Positions 17,768 through 27,391 of a stretch of DNA of 64,000 bases are shown in pieces. The stretch's first letter is position 1. Every line of letters starts with the position of its first letter. Position numbers and translations under genes: made by a program. Location: assembly GCF_003269035.1 (NCBI RefSeq), contig NZ_QLTK01000001.1, forward strand, positions 737,011 to 801,010, written 5' to 3'. The notes under the pieces were generated by a model. It was not told the origin of the DNA, did no database searches, and saw only the letters and a list, made by a program, of their open reading frames with translations. This DNA is from Paraburkholderia bryophila. Lineage in GTDB: Bacteria; Pseudomonadota; Gammaproteobacteria; Burkholderiales; Burkholderiaceae.

Positions 17768-19567
17768 ATGTTCTCTTCCATTCGCGCGCGCATCGTCGCC
17801 CTGTGCGTCGCCATCGTTGTGGTTGCGCTCGCCGCCAATGCGGTCCTCAACTATGTCGTCGCCAATTCGTATAACGCCGACGCGATCGAAAACAGTCTGA
17901 ACGCCGTCGAAAGCGGTCACGCCGACGGGATCGACGACTGGGTCGTCACGCACAAGCAGATGATCGACTCGCTGCAGGACGCCGTGCTGCAACCGGACCC
18001 GAGCGCCGCGCTGAAGCTGGTCGCCGCTGGGGGCAAGTTCACCAACGTGTATGTCGGCTACGCGGACAAGACCGCGAAGTTCTCCGACCCGACCGGTATT
18101 CCGCCCGACTACGATCCGACCGGACGCCCGTGGTACAAGCAGGCCGCCGCGGCCGGTAAGCCGGTAGTCACGCCGCCGTACGTGGATGTCGGCACCGGCA
18201 AGCTGGTGGTCGCGTTCGCCGCGCCGGTGGTGCGCGACGGTGTAGTGAAAGCGGTGGTCTCCGGTGACGTCGCGATGGACAGCGTGATCGCCAACGTCAA
18301 GGCGATTCATCCGACGCCCGCAAGCTTCGGCATGTTGATCGACGCGAGCGGCCATATCGTCGCGCATCCGGATTCGAAGCTGACCTTGAAGCCGGTCTCC
18401 GATCTCGTGCCGGCGCTCACCAGCGACAAACTGGCCGCCCTGCTCGGCGCCGAACATCCGCTCGAAGTCGACGTGAACGGCAGCGCCAAACTGCTGCGCA
18501 CCGAAGCGATTCCCGGCACCGACTGGTATGCGGTCGTCGCGCTGGATAAAGCGGAAGCGACCGCCGGCATGCGCTCGCTGCTGACTGCTTCGCTGATCGC
18601 GCTGGTCGTGATCGCCGGTATCGCAGCGGCGGTCGTGGCCGCCGTCACCGCCGTGTCGTTCAAGCGCCTCTCGAACGTACGCGACGCGATGGACGCGATC
18701 GGTTCGGGCGAAGGCGATCTGACCCAACGTCTGCCCGCCGACGGCAACGACGAAGTCGCGCAGATCGCGCGTTCGTTCAATACCTTCATCGACAAACTCA
18801 GCCACGTGATGCGCCAGATTCGCGATGCCAGCGAATCGGTGCGCGTGGCCGCGAATGAAATCGCCGCGGGCAACGTCGATCTGTCGGGTCGTACCGAATC
18901 CGCAGCGGCGAGCCTGCAGCAAACCGCCGCCTCGATGGAAGAAATCACCTCGACGGTGACGCAATCGGCGAGCGCCGCGAAGCAGGCCGACGACACCGCC
19001 GTGTCCGCGTCGCAAGTCGCTTCGCGCGGCGGCGTGGTGATCGCGGAAGTGATTACGACTATGGGTGAAATCGAACACGCGTCGGTGAAGATCGCCGATA
19101 TCATCGGCGTGATCGACGGTATCGCGTTCCAGACCAACATCCTTGCACTGAACGCGGCCGTCGAAGCCGCACGCGCCGGCGAACAGGGCCGCGGTTTCGC
19201 GGTCGTGGCGGGCGAAGTGCGTAGTCTCGCGCAACGCAGCGCGCAGGCCGCGAAGGAAATCAAGGCGCTGATCGAAGCGACGGTGTCGAGCGTCACGTCG
19301 GGGTCGGGCCAGGTGCGTCAGGCCGGCGAAACGATGACGGAGATCGTCAGCAACGTCGCCAACGTGACCACCATCATTTCCGAAATCACCCAGGCCGCGA
19401 ACGAACAGACGCGCGGCATTCAGGAAGTGAATCGCGCCGTCAGCCAGCTCGACGAAATGGTTCAGCAGAACGCCGCGCTGGTCGAGCAATCGACCGCAGC
19501 GGCCGCCGCATTGCAGAGCCAGGCAGTGAGCCTCGCGGGCGCGGTGACGCAATTCAAGCTCGATTAA
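17768..19567 (+). CDS. Methyl-accepting chemotaxis protein with periplasmic dCache domain
   Basis: 599 residues. There is a transmembrane helix near residues 7-30, then a periplasmic sensor of about 250 residues with dCache features ([44 protein letters not shown]). A second transmembrane helix near 278-300 is followed by HAMP and the signalling hairpin with [20 protein letters not shown]. The Cache type usually binds amino or organic acids. No C-terminal CheR-tethering pentapeptide is seen. The start MFSSIRARI was chosen because it puts the membrane anchor at the N-terminus. Confidence 0.93.
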   Translation: MFSSIRARIVALCVAIVVVALAANAVLNYVVANSYNADAIENSLNAVESGHADGIDDWVVTHKQMIDSLQDAVLQPDPSAALKLVAAGGKFTNVYVGYADKTAKFSDPTGIPPDYDPTGRPWYKQAAAAGKPVVTPPYVDVGTGKLVVAFAAPVVRDGVVKAVVSGDVAMDSVIANVKAIHPTPASFGMLIDASGHIVAHPDSKLTLKPVSDLVPALTSDKLAALLGAEHPLEVDVNGSAKLLRTEAIPGTDWYAVVALDKAEATAGMRSLLTASLIALVVIAGIAAAVVAAVTAVSFKRLSNVRDAMDAIGSGEGDLTQRLPADGNDEVAQIARSFNTFIDKLSHVMRQIRDASESVRVAANEIAAGNVDLSGRTESAAASLQQTAASMEEITSTVTQSASAAKQADDTAVSASQVASRGGVVIAEVITTMGEIEHASVKIADIIGVIDGIAFQTNILALNAAVEAARAGEQGRGFAVVAGEVRSLAQRSAQAAKEIKALIEATVSSVTSGSGQVRQAGETMTEIVSNVANVTTIISEITQAANEQTRGIQEVNRAVSQLDEMVQQNAALVEQSTAAAAALQSQAVSLAGAVTQFKLD

Positions 19568-19609
19568 TCGCATATCAATCGCACTACCGGTACGCCAGGG
19601 AAACACGCA

Positions 19610-21190
19610 GTGACGTTCTATCGCAATCTGAAAATCGCCATCAAGCTGGCGTTGCTTGGCGCAGTGCTGCTCGCCGCCACCATAGTGGTCGGACTGGAAG
19701 GCTGGCATGCGTTGTCCGACACGCATGCGCTGCAGATCCAGTCGGCGCAAACCTTGAGCCAGTACGCGCAGGCGGCCGACACGGCGCGCGTCGCGCAGGT
19801 CGAGTTCAAGAAGCAGGTGCAGGAATGGAAAGACCTGCTGTTGCGCGGCGCCGATTCGGCCGCGTTCGCCAAATACCGCGACGCCTTCAACAACGAGGGC
19901 GGCACGACCCACGCCGCGCTGACGCGCCTGAAAGACCAGTTGAGCGCGCTGGGCGCGAATGCGGACGGCGTCGACAAGGCGCTCGCCACGCACGCGTCGT
20001 TGCAGGACAGCTATCTCGACGCGCTCAAGCGCTACGACGCCGCCGACCCGAATACCGCTCACGTGGTGGACGGGCTCGTCAAAGGTATCGACCGGGCGCC
20101 GACGGCCGCGATCGACGACATCGTCGCTTCCGTCATGCAGCAGGCGCAGGCGTCGAATGTGCGCACCGCCGAAGCCGCGCAAAGTGCCTACACGCTGGCC
20201 AGCGCGCTGCTGCTGAGCGTGGTGATCGGCTCGCTCGGGCTCGGCGCATTCGCGGTGTGGTTCCTGAGCCGCAGCATCACGCTGCCGGTGAAGCAGGCGG
20301 TCGGCGTCGCGCAGGCAGTGGCGGCCGGCGATCTGCGCGCCGACGTGGCCGTGGTGAGCCGCGACGAAACCGGCCAGTTGCTGGTCGCGCTGAACGACAT
20401 GAACCATCGTTTGCGCACGATCGTCCACGAGATTCGCGAGGGCGCGCATACCATTTCGTCGGCCACGCAGGAAATCGCGGCCGGCAATCTCGACCTCTCC
20501 GCACGCACCGAACAGCAGGCCGCGTCGCTCGAGGAAACCGCCGCGTCGATGCAGCATTTCACCGATTCGGTTCAGCGCAACGCGGAGAACGCACGCGAAG
20601 CCACCTCGCTCGCGCAAACCGCCGCGCAAGCCGCACGCGAAGGCGGCGTCGTGATGACCGACGCGGTGCGCACGATGGATCAGATCAACGTGGCGTCCAA
20701 ACGCATCGTCGACATCATTGCGGTGGTCGAGGCGATTTCCGCGCAGACCAATATTCTCGCGCTCAACGCGGCGGTCGAAGCCGCGCGCGCCGGGACGCAG
20801 GGTCGCGGTTTTGCGGTGGTGGCCAGCGAAGTGCGCAGCCTCGCGCAACGTTCCGCCGACGCCGCGCGCGAGATCAAGACGCTGATTCGCGAATCGGTCG
20901 CGACGATCGAGGCCGGCACGCAACTGATCAATCACGCGAGCACTACGATGGAAGGCGTGGTGCAAAGCGCCGGCAGCGTGACGCGCATCGTCGAGGCGAT
21001 CGCGACGGCCAGCGTCGATCAGGCAACGGGTATTGCCGAAGTCAACGACGCGGTGACGCAGATGGATCAGGTGACGCAGAGCAACGCGGCGCTGGTCGAG
21101 CAGGCGGCTGCCGCTGCCGACGCGGTGCAAAGCAAGGCGTCGGGGCTGGTGCAGAGCGTGAGTTTCTTCCAGTTGGGCGCAACGGCCTGA
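19610..21190 (+). CDS. Methyl-accepting chemotaxis protein, four-helix-bundle sensor
   Basis: 526 residues with a GTG start (MTFYRNLKIAIKLALLGAVLL is the first membrane segment). The periplasmic region of about 150 residues is helical and Cache-free, containing FKKQVQEWKDLLLRGAD, a motif seen in 4HB-type receptors. TM2 lies near residues 195-220, followed by HAMP and the conserved tip [20 protein letters not shown]. It follows the first receptor after 42 bp, so the two differently tuned receptors probably share a transcript. Confidence 0.92.
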   Translation: MTFYRNLKIAIKLALLGAVLLAATIVVGLEGWHALSDTHALQIQSAQTLSQYAQAADTARVAQVEFKKQVQEWKDLLLRGADSAAFAKYRDAFNNEGGTTHAALTRLKDQLSALGANADGVDKALATHASLQDSYLDALKRYDAADPNTAHVVDGLVKGIDRAPTAAIDDIVASVMQQAQASNVRTAEAAQSAYTLASALLLSVVIGSLGLGAFAVWFLSRSITLPVKQAVGVAQAVAAGDLRADVAVVSRDETGQLLVALNDMNHRLRTIVHEIREGAHTISSATQEIAAGNLDLSARTEQQAASLEETAASMQHFTDSVQRNAENAREATSLAQTAAQAAREGGVVMTDAVRTMDQINVASKRIVDIIAVVEAISAQTNILALNAAVEAARAGTQGRGFAVVASEVRSLAQRSADAAREIKTLIRESVATIEAGTQLINHASTTMEGVVQSAGSVTRIVEAIATASVDQATGIAEVNDAVTQMDQVTQSNAALVEQAAAAADAVQSKASGLVQSVSFFQLGATA

Positions 21191-21272
21191 TGGAGCGGCG
21201 CCGCGTTCGTTGCGGCGGCGCAGGTTGAAGCGAATGTAGTGGCTGCGGTTGTCGTGTTCGTTGGCTACTTGT

Positions 21273-21300
21273 AAAACGCCGCACATGTTGCGGCGTTTTT
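21273..21300 (+). terminator. Rho-independent terminator after the chemoreceptor pair
   Basis: 11-bp arms AAAACGCCGCA and TGCGGCGTTTT, 5-base loop and T-tract. It works in both directions because of the matching A/T flanks. Confidence 0.92.
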
Positions 21301-21332
21301 GCTTCTGCAACGCGGCGCAGGTTACGCGCTGC

Positions 21333-21713
21333 TTACGATTCGAAGTCGAGCCCGCCGATCAAGGCCACCGGCTCGGCCTGCGTATGCGACAGAAAATCCA
21401 GCTCGCGCGCATGGTTCCATGCGGCAAGCTTGCGCGGCAACGCGGCCAGATAACCCGCGAATCTCGCCTCCCCTTGCGCGCCCATCAGTCGTTCGATTTC
21501 GTCGCTGTCCCACGTCAGGTACAGATTCAGCGGATGCGGATAGTGGCCGAGATTATCGAGCGGCGCGGCATGGATACGCACGCGCGTAGGTTGCCCGTGA
21601 CCGCCATAGGGCAGCACTTCGGTATGCACGGTGGCGGCGAAACAGGCGGCGATCGCTGCGGCGATGCGCGGCGCAAACTGTTCGTCGAAACGGGCGGCAT
21701 TCTCCGGGCGCAT
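21333..21713 (-). CDS. Hypothetical protein (Burkholderia-type, DUF5594-like)
   Basis: 126 residues, soluble, beginning MRPENAARFDEQFAPRIAAAIAA, with LPYGGHGQPTRVRI, YPHPLNLYLTWDSDEIERL and a C-terminal GGLDFES. It resembles a small family known only from Burkholderiaceae (recalled as DUF5594, not checked). The function is unknown. It is flanked by a bidirectional terminator and a divergent secreted-protein gene. Confidence 0.75.
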   Translation of the reverse strand: MRPENAARFDEQFAPRIAAAIAACFAATVHTEVLPYGGHGQPTRVRIHAAPLDNLGHYPHPLNLYLTWDSDEIERLMGAQGEARFAGYLAALPRKLAAWNHARELDFLSHTQAEPVALIGGLDFES

Positions 21714-21855
21714 CTGGGTCTCCGACTTTCATGCTCGATGAGCGAAGCATCCTAGCATGCAAGCGCGCCTGGATTTGTTGCGTCAGTGCCGCGCTTGTTG
21801 TGCTTACGGGGGTTTCCTATAATCCGCGGCTAAGCCTGACAACCAGAGGCAGTCA

Positions 21856-23094
21856 ATGTTCCAGAAGCAGTTGCAAATCCAAGCCCAAAAGCAGTTCCAG
21901 ATGCCATTTACAACGCGGCTGCGAACGCGGCGGCAAACGCGGCGGCAAACGCGAATCGCTTTCCTGCTCGCTGCTGCCGGATGGTTCAGCACGCCAGCCA
22001 TGGCGGCCGATCTGATCGCGACGAAACCCGGTGTGATGTGTGTCTCGGCGCAGGCGCTCGCGCAACTCACACTGCCCAATGGCGAGAGCCGCAGCCACGG
22101 TGCGACGGCCACGCCCGAACAACTCGCGCAAGCGCAGGCGGGCGGTTGCATCGATATTCAACCGGGCATTACCGTCAACGTGCTGACGGCGCGCAAGAAT
22201 ACGTCGGTGGTGAGCTACCAGCGTCCAGGTGCGACGACGGTCGAGACATTCGTCGTGCCGAACATCGATTTCTCGCCGGTCTTTACCGACGACGCAGCGG
22301 CATCGCAACCGGCCGCGCAAAAGCAAACGCAAGCGCAAACGGCAGCGCCGATGCCGACGCCAATTCAAGCGCCTGCGGCAACGCCGGCAACACAGGCAAC
22401 ACCCGCCGGAACCGCACCGTCCGCACCCACCGTCACCGCCCCCGACGGCTATCACGTCATCCAGCGCGCGCCGGGCCTGGATGGCGATTCGATCGAACTG
22501 CTCGAAGACGAACGCATCACCCCCGCGCTGCAAAAGCAGCTATGGGGCACGGGTGCTTCGGAAGAAGGTCTGCCCGGCAACGATCCGAAGCCGCTCGCGA
22601 AAGCGCAGTTGCGCCTCGTGTCGACGTCGGGCGCGATTGCGGCCACCCGGCAACTGGACTATCCGTTGGCCCGTGTCCAGCCCGCGCCGCTGCACGGTCT
22701 GCCCGGTCCGGTGCTGTTTCTCACCGTCGATGCCACCGCGCCGATGGGTTCCTACAGCGGCCCCGCCACGCAAATCCTGATGCCGCCCAGGCAGTCGCTC
22801 GACCCCGTGCAATACACCACGGACGACGGCAAAACCAGCCCGCTCGTGCTCGCCGCCACCGGCAAGTCGGCCTGGAAAATTTCGCCGGCGCGCAACGGCG
22901 GCGCCGATGAGATTCAACAGGTGGCGTGCAGCCCAGATTTCGACAAGAAAGACAGCACCGGCGACGACGACGATTTCGTGACGCGCTACGAAACCTACCG
23001 CTTTGTCGACGGCAAATGGCTGCTCGCACGACGTCAACGCCCGGGCATCTGGGAAAGCGAGCAGGAATTCCCGAAGCGCAACATGTTTCCCTGA
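21856..23094 (+). CDS. Hypothetical exported protein
   Basis: 412 residues. A long positively charged n-region carrying two RRQT repeats is followed by the hydrophobic segment IAFLLAAAGWFSTPAMA with an AMA cleavage site. A linker at about residues 150-200 is Ala/Pro/Thr/Gln-rich, and the C-terminal 200 residues look globular (VIQRAPGLDGDSIELLEDERIT, VTRYETYRFVDGKWLLARR). There is no recognised domain. The DNA for the n-region is a 12-bp tandem repeat. Confidence 0.7.
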   Translation: MFQKQLQIQAQKQFQMPFTTRLRTRRQTRRQTRIAFLLAAAGWFSTPAMAADLIATKPGVMCVSAQALAQLTLPNGESRSHGATATPEQLAQAQAGGCIDIQPGITVNVLTARKNTSVVSYQRPGATTVETFVVPNIDFSPVFTDDAAASQPAAQKQTQAQTAAPMPTPIQAPAATPATQATPAGTAPSAPTVTAPDGYHVIQRAPGLDGDSIELLEDERITPALQKQLWGTGASEEGLPGNDPKPLAKAQLRLVSTSGAIAATRQLDYPLARVQPAPLHGLPGPVLFLTVDATAPMGSYSGPATQILMPPRQSLDPVQYTTDDGKTSPLVLAATGKSAWKISPARNGGADEIQQVACSPDFDKKDSTGDDDDFVTRYETYRFVDGKWLLARRQRPGIWESEQEFPKRNMFP

Positions 23095-23192
23095 CCGCGT
23101 GAGGCGATAGCGCGCTGTTAACGGCCCAAGCGCGCCCCTCAGCACCCTCAGCACCCTCAGTACCCGACGCTCACCGCGTCGCGCGTGACACG

Positions 23193-23543
23193 TCAAACCG
23201 TCTTCAGCATCCGCGGCCGTGCTTCGTTCACGGCCGCCGTCGGTTCAGGCGCCGTCCCGGACACGGGGGCGCCCTTCTCCGTGCGCATCGACAGATAGCG
23301 CAGACAGCACACCCGCAGAAACGACGCGAAGTTGGTCGGCATTTCGCCGCGCAGCGCGATCAGCTCGTCGTAGAGTTTGACCGCGAACTGACTGGTCGTC
23401 ATGCTCTCGCGCGCCGCGATTTCGTGCAACACGTCCCAGAACAGGTTTTCCAGCCGGACGGTCGTGATCACTCCGTGAATCCGCAACGAACGGGTGCGCG
23501 ATTCATAGAGGATCGGATCGGCGTTGATGTAGATCCCACACAT
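23193..23543 (-). CDS. Ribbon-helix-helix domain protein
   Basis: 116 residues from MCGIYINADPILYESRTRSL. The stretch RSLRIHGVITTVRLENLFWDVLHEIAARESMTTSQFAVKLYDELI is a ribbon-helix-helix DNA-binding pattern of the RHH_4 type, where the first strand is followed by two helices. A CGGAGC ribosome-site-like motif precedes the chosen ATG. It is probably a transcriptional regulator; its target is unknown. Confidence 0.8.
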   Translation of the reverse strand: MCGIYINADPILYESRTRSLRIHGVITTVRLENLFWDVLHEIAARESMTTSQFAVKLYDELIALRGEMPTNFASFLRVCCLRYLSMRTEKGAPVSGTAPEPTAAVNEARPRMLKTV

Positions 23544-23715
23544 GACGTTTGCTCCGTGTTTCGCGTCGCATGCGGCGGCGCCTTCATGACGCCGCCGCAC
23601 ACGCCGCTTCTGGTCAACATACGCTGGCCTGCGCCGCCCGACAATCGCGTCGAACCCGAACGCGGCGCTGGTCCCGACAAATCAACCAACCAACATATAA
23701 ACAAACACACCCTCG

Positions 23716-25302
23716 CTAAACCGTGCGTTTGCCCATCTGCGCCGCAATGTGATCGGCCTGACGGATCGCCAGTGTCACGATCGTCATGGTCGGATTTTCC
23801 GCCGCGCCGGTCGTGAACTGACTGCCGTCCGAGATGAACAGGTTCGACACTTCGTGCGTCTGGCCAAAACTGTTGCATACGCCGTCTTCGGCACGCGCGC
23901 TCATGCGTGCGGTGCCGAGGTTGTGCGTGGACGGATACGGCGGCACGCGATACACCGTCTTCGCGCCGGCCGCTTCATACACCGCGGTGCCCTGTTTGAA
24001 CGCGTGCTCGCGCATGGCTTCGTCGTTCGGATGATCGTCGAAATGCACATTCGCGACCGGCTGACCGTACTGATCCTTCACGTCGGTATTCAGGGTCACG
24101 CGATTGCTGTCGCGCGGCATATCCTCGCCGACAATCCACATGCCCGCCGTGTACGCGTACTGATCCATCGCCTGCGCGAAGCTCGGGCCCCACGCGCCGG
24201 GGTTCAGAAACGCCGCGTAAAACGGCAGCCCGAGCGACACGGTCTCCATGTGATAGCCGCCCGCGAAACCGCGCTGCGGATTGAACACCGCCTCGTCTTC
24301 GATAATGCCGGCCATCGTGGTGCCCTTGAACATGTCCACCTTGTCGTTGAACACCGCGTACACCGAGCCCGTGGTATGGCGCATGTAATTGCGGCCCACC
24401 TGCCCCGAGCCGTTCGCGAGCCCTTGCGGGAATCGGCTCGAATGCGAGTTCAACAGCAGGCGCGGCGTTTCGATCGAATTACCCGCGACGGCAACGATGC
24501 GGGCTTTCTGGCGCTGCAATTTGCCGTTGCCGTCGTAGTACAGCACCTCCTTCGCCTTGCCGCGCGCGTCGGTCTCGATTCGCACCACGTGCGCCTGAGT
24601 GCGCAATTCCATATGGCCGGTGGCCTGGGCGCGCGGCAACTCGGTGTACAGCGTCGACCATTTCGCGCCGGTGCGGCAGCCCTGAAAACAGAAGCCGCGC
24701 TGGAAGCAATGCGCGCGATCGTCGCGCACCACGCTATTGATCGCCATATGGCCGGTGTTGCATTCCTTGTAGCCGACCTTCATGGCCCCGGCCGACATCA
24801 CCTTGAAGTTGTTGTTGCCCGGCAAACCCGGCAGACCGTTGGTGCGCGTCACGCCCATCTTTTGCTGGGCACGGTCGTAGTAGGGATCGAGTTCCGCGCG
24901 GGTGAGCGGCCAGTCGAGCAGATTGGCGTCCTTGATATCGCCGTAGGTGGTTTTGGCCTTGAATTCGTGCGGCTGGATGCGCAGGCTCGCGCCCGCCCAG
25001 TGCGTGGTCGTGCCGCCCACGGTCTTGCAGATCCATGCGGGCAGATTCGGGAAGTCCTTGGCGACGCGCCAGGTGCCCGACGTGGTGCGTTTGTCGAGCC
25101 ACGACAGCATCTGGAACGCGCCCCATTCGTCGGTGGTGAAATCGGCTTGCGTGTGTAGTTTGCCCGCTTCCAGCACGACCACGTCGATCCCCTTCTGCGC
25201 CAGCTCGTTGGCGAGCGTACCGCCGCCCGCGCCCGAGCCGATGATGACGACGACCTTGTCGTCGTTGTGCGAAAACCGCACCTTGTTGTTGTCCTGATTC
25301 AT
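23716..25302 (-). CDS. GMC-family FAD oxidoreductase (gluconate/sugar dehydrogenase large-subunit type)
   Basis: 528 residues. The FAD-binding motif VVVIIGSGAGGGTLANELA lies at about residues 17-35, with VGGTTTHWAGASLRIQP, the late NLFISDGSQFTTGAAENPT and a conserved His/Asn region near the C-terminus. It matches the catalytic subunit of membrane-bound FAD-dependent alcohol/gluconate dehydrogenases. The small Tat-exported subunit is upstream on the same strand, which carries the large subunit to the periplasm. The usual cytochrome c subunit is not next to it. Confidence 0.92.
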   Translation of the reverse strand: MNQDNNKVRFSHNDDKVVVIIGSGAGGGTLANELAQKGIDVVVLEAGKLHTQADFTTDEWGAFQMLSWLDKRTTSGTWRVAKDFPNLPAWICKTVGGTTTHWAGASLRIQPHEFKAKTTYGDIKDANLLDWPLTRAELDPYYDRAQQKMGVTRTNGLPGLPGNNNFKVMSAGAMKVGYKECNTGHMAINSVVRDDRAHCFQRGFCFQGCRTGAKWSTLYTELPRAQATGHMELRTQAHVVRIETDARGKAKEVLYYDGNGKLQRQKARIVAVAGNSIETPRLLLNSHSSRFPQGLANGSGQVGRNYMRHTTGSVYAVFNDKVDMFKGTTMAGIIEDEAVFNPQRGFAGGYHMETVSLGLPFYAAFLNPGAWGPSFAQAMDQYAYTAGMWIVGEDMPRDSNRVTLNTDVKDQYGQPVANVHFDDHPNDEAMREHAFKQGTAVYEAAGAKTVYRVPPYPSTHNLGTARMSARAEDGVCNSFGQTHEVSNLFISDGSQFTTGAAENPTMTIVTLAIRQADHIAAQMGKRTV

Positions 25303-25316
25303 ATCGTGTCTCCAGT

Positions 25317-25410
25317 GTCGACCCGAGTTAGCGCTTTAGCGCTTACTCGGGTCCCATGCACAAGCTGTCGACCCGAGTTGGCGCTTTAGCGCTTACTTGG
25401 GTCCCATGCA
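25317..25410. repeat. Two 44-bp REP-like palindromic repeats (50-bp period)
   Basis: Copies at 25317-25360 and 25367-25410 differ at only two or three positions. Each folds as a 16-bp hairpin (GACCCGAGTTAGCGCT against AGCGCTTACTCGGGTC, one mismatch) followed by CCATGCA. They lie between the two dehydrogenase genes; a degenerate third copy lies at 26141-26166. Confidence 0.8.
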
Positions 25411-25423
25411 TTCGCAGCGTCGA

Positions 25424-26110
25424 TTAACTATCCGACGGGATCGGACCGCTCGCCCCGGCCGGCGGATTCGGCAGCCACGAGAGACTGTTGAACCCCTTGG
25501 TCAGATAACCGCCGTCGCCTTCCGACGCGCCATAACCGAAGTGCGCATACGCCATCGTGTTGGCGTACAACGACACCACCGCCGTACTACGGATCGTGTT
25601 GAAGAACGGCGTGCCGGCGAGCGCCGCGACGTCCTGCGCCTGATCGGCGGGCGGTCGTTTGAGCCAGTCCGAACCCGCCCGCGCGTCGAGTTGTCTGACG
25701 CCGTCAGCAAGCTGCTGACGCACCGCAGGATCGGTTTTCGCCTTCGTGTCGAGGTCCTTGACCACCAGCGCGTACACCGCGTCGTCCAGCGTGGCGTGCG
25801 GATAGAGTTGTCGCGTGAAGGCGAGGATCACTTCGCCCTGATGCGTGTCGAGCCCTTGCAGTTCGAGCGCCCAGACGCGGCTCGGCGCGAGCGTCGACAG
25901 CACCGACGACAACGCCAGCGTGCCCATCAGCACGCCGGTGCCGCGCAACAGCGCGCGGCGCGTAAGCGGAATGCGCATGGCTACGGCCGCCGCCTGCGCC
26001 GCGCGATGCTCGTGGCCATGAGGATGCTCATGGCCCTGCCCGGGTTCATGATGATGATGAGTGGCGTGTGCGTGATCGGACGCGACGATCGGAATGACCG
26101 TTGTCTTCAT
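25424..26110 (-). CDS. Tat-exported gluconate-2-dehydrogenase subunit-3-like protein with His-rich leader
   Basis: 228 residues from MKTTVIPIV, supported by an AAGGAG ribosome site. Before the Tat motif (TRRALLRGTGVLMG, around residues 49-62) there is an unusual His-rich stretch, HAHATHHHHEPGQGHEHPHG. The mature domain has the small-subunit features LDTHQGEVILAFTRQLYPHATLDD and a C-terminal FNSLSWLPNPP. It acts as chaperone/partner that exports the GMC subunit. The long n-region is atypical. Confidence 0.85.
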   Translation of the reverse strand: MKTTVIPIVASDHAHATHHHHEPGQGHEHPHGHEHRAAQAAAVAMRIPLTRRALLRGTGVLMGTLALSSVLSTLAPSRVWALELQGLDTHQGEVILAFTRQLYPHATLDDAVYALVVKDLDTKAKTDPAVRQQLADGVRQLDARAGSDWLKRPPADQAQDVAALAGTPFFNTIRSTAVVSLYANTMAYAHFGYGASEGDGGYLTKGFNSLSWLPNPPAGASGPIPSDS

Positions 26111-26140
26111 GTCTGTCTCCTTGTTGACCGGAACCGGCGC

Positions 26141-26166
26141 GGTGGCGCTGATTCGAGTCCCATGCA
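26141..26166. repeat. Degenerate third copy of the REP-like repeat
   Basis: GGCGCTGATTCGAGTCCCAT matches the right half of the 44-bp repeats at 25317-25410 with a few changes and ends in the same CCATGCA. It lies in the leader of the dehydrogenase operon. Confidence 0.5.
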
Positions 26167-26220
26167 AGATAATTTCTGTGGGGTATTGCTCAACACGCGG
26201 CGGCCGCCGTTTTGCCTGTT

Positions 26221-26619
26221 CTATTGATAGTGGTCGTAGCGTTCCAACACTTCGATCTTGTAGCCGTCAGGGTCCTGAATGAAAAAGTAGCGCGCCAGCA
26301 ATTCACCGCCGTCGTTGTGAAACTCCCGTAGATCGTTGGGCGTCATGCCGAGCTCGATCAACCGCTGCCGCTCGCTTGTCGCGTCGTCCACGCAAAAGGC
26401 GACGTGACCGTAACCGTCGCCGTGCGAATACGGTTCCGCGCGGCCTTTATTCCAGGTCAGTTCGATTTCCGCGTCGGCTTCGTCGTTGCGCAAATAGACC
26501 AGCGTGAACGCCGGAAAGTCGAGCCGGTGCGAGACGTCGAGATTGAAAGCCTTCTGATAGAACTGCAGAGAACGCGGCAGATCCTGCACGCGGATCATCG
26601 TATGGATGAGTTTGGCCAT
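26221..26619 (-). CDS. gloA: Lactoylglutathione lyase (glyoxalase I)
   Basis: 132 residues, a two-module VOC fold. The family start MAKLIHTMIRVQDLPRSLQFY holds the first metal histidine, AEIELTWN the first glutamate, YGHVAFCVDD the second histidine and GYKIEVLER the last glutamate. All four metal ligands of Ni-type glyoxalase I are present. It detoxifies methylglyoxal with glutathione in the cytoplasm. It appears to be a single-gene unit. Confidence 0.93.
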   Translation of the reverse strand: MAKLIHTMIRVQDLPRSLQFYQKAFNLDVSHRLDFPAFTLVYLRNDEADAEIELTWNKGRAEPYSHGDGYGHVAFCVDDATSERQRLIELGMTPNDLREFHNDGGELLARYFFIQDPDGYKIEVLERYDHYQ

Positions 26620-26909
26620 CGGTGTCCCCTCCTGTTTGATTCAAGTTTAGGAGGCCGCCCGCGTGAGTGGTAATGCACGGCTAAATCGCGCCAGGGACTT
26701 GCCCTATGTTGCACGTCAGGTTGCATTGCAGCACGCGCGCGCCGAATGGCATCAGGCAAAACCCGCTTGCGACGCGACGTCGGCGCGAATTCGGCGAAGC
26801 GCATTCGTTTTCACCGCGAGGCCCTGCACAAGCTGCCGTCCTTTCCCTAACATTCCGGCGTGGACCGGTTTTTATCTGTGCGCTGACGCGCTGTGGAGCG
26901 GTGTGGAAA

Positions 26910-27320
26910 ATGGAATTCGATACGAAGGTCGCGATCATCGTGCTGGACGATCTGGCCGTATGGCAAAAACTCAATGTCACCGCGTTTCTCGCGACGGGTA
27001 TCGCGGGCGCCGCGCCTGAAGCACTCGGCGAACCGTATGAAGACGCCGCCGGCCGCCGGCACGCGCGGCTGCTCGGCCAACCGATGATGGTGTATCAGGC
27101 GGATGGCGCCGGCCTGCTGCGCGCGTTCCGTCAGGGCATCGAGCGGGAATTGACGCGCGCCGTCTATGTGCGCGCGATGTTCTCCACCGGCCACGATCAG
27201 GCGAATCGCGAGGTATTCCGTGCGGAACCGGCCGACGCGCCCGATCTCGTCGGGCTGGCGGTGCGCGGCTTGAAGAAAGCGGTCGACAAGGCGGTCAAGG
27301 GCCTGTCGCTGCATGCGTGA
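26910..27320 (+). CDS. DUF2000-like protein
   Basis: 136 residues from the ATG at 26910, with GGAG upstream. KVAIIVLDDLAVWQKLNVTAFLATG, RLLGQPMMVYQADG and VYVRAMFSTGHDQANREVFR fit the DUF2000 family, a small peptidyl-tRNA-hydrolase-II-like fold of unknown substrate. It ends shortly before the converging Lrp-type gene. Confidence 0.82.
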   Translation: MEFDTKVAIIVLDDLAVWQKLNVTAFLATGIAGAAPEALGEPYEDAAGRRHARLLGQPMMVYQADGAGLLRAFRQGIERELTRAVYVRAMFSTGHDQANREVFRAEPADAPDLVGLAVRGLKKAVDKAVKGLSLHA

Positions 27321-27391
27321 GCGGCAGCGTGGGACGTGGTGACGCGATATAGCGGCGCCATGGGGACATGGCCACATGCGGCGCCCCAAAC

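Noticed and set aside
17732..21310. 1192-codon minus-strand frame over both chemoreceptors
   Set aside because: Shadow frame caused by codon bias; the sense frames contain complete chemoreceptor signatures.
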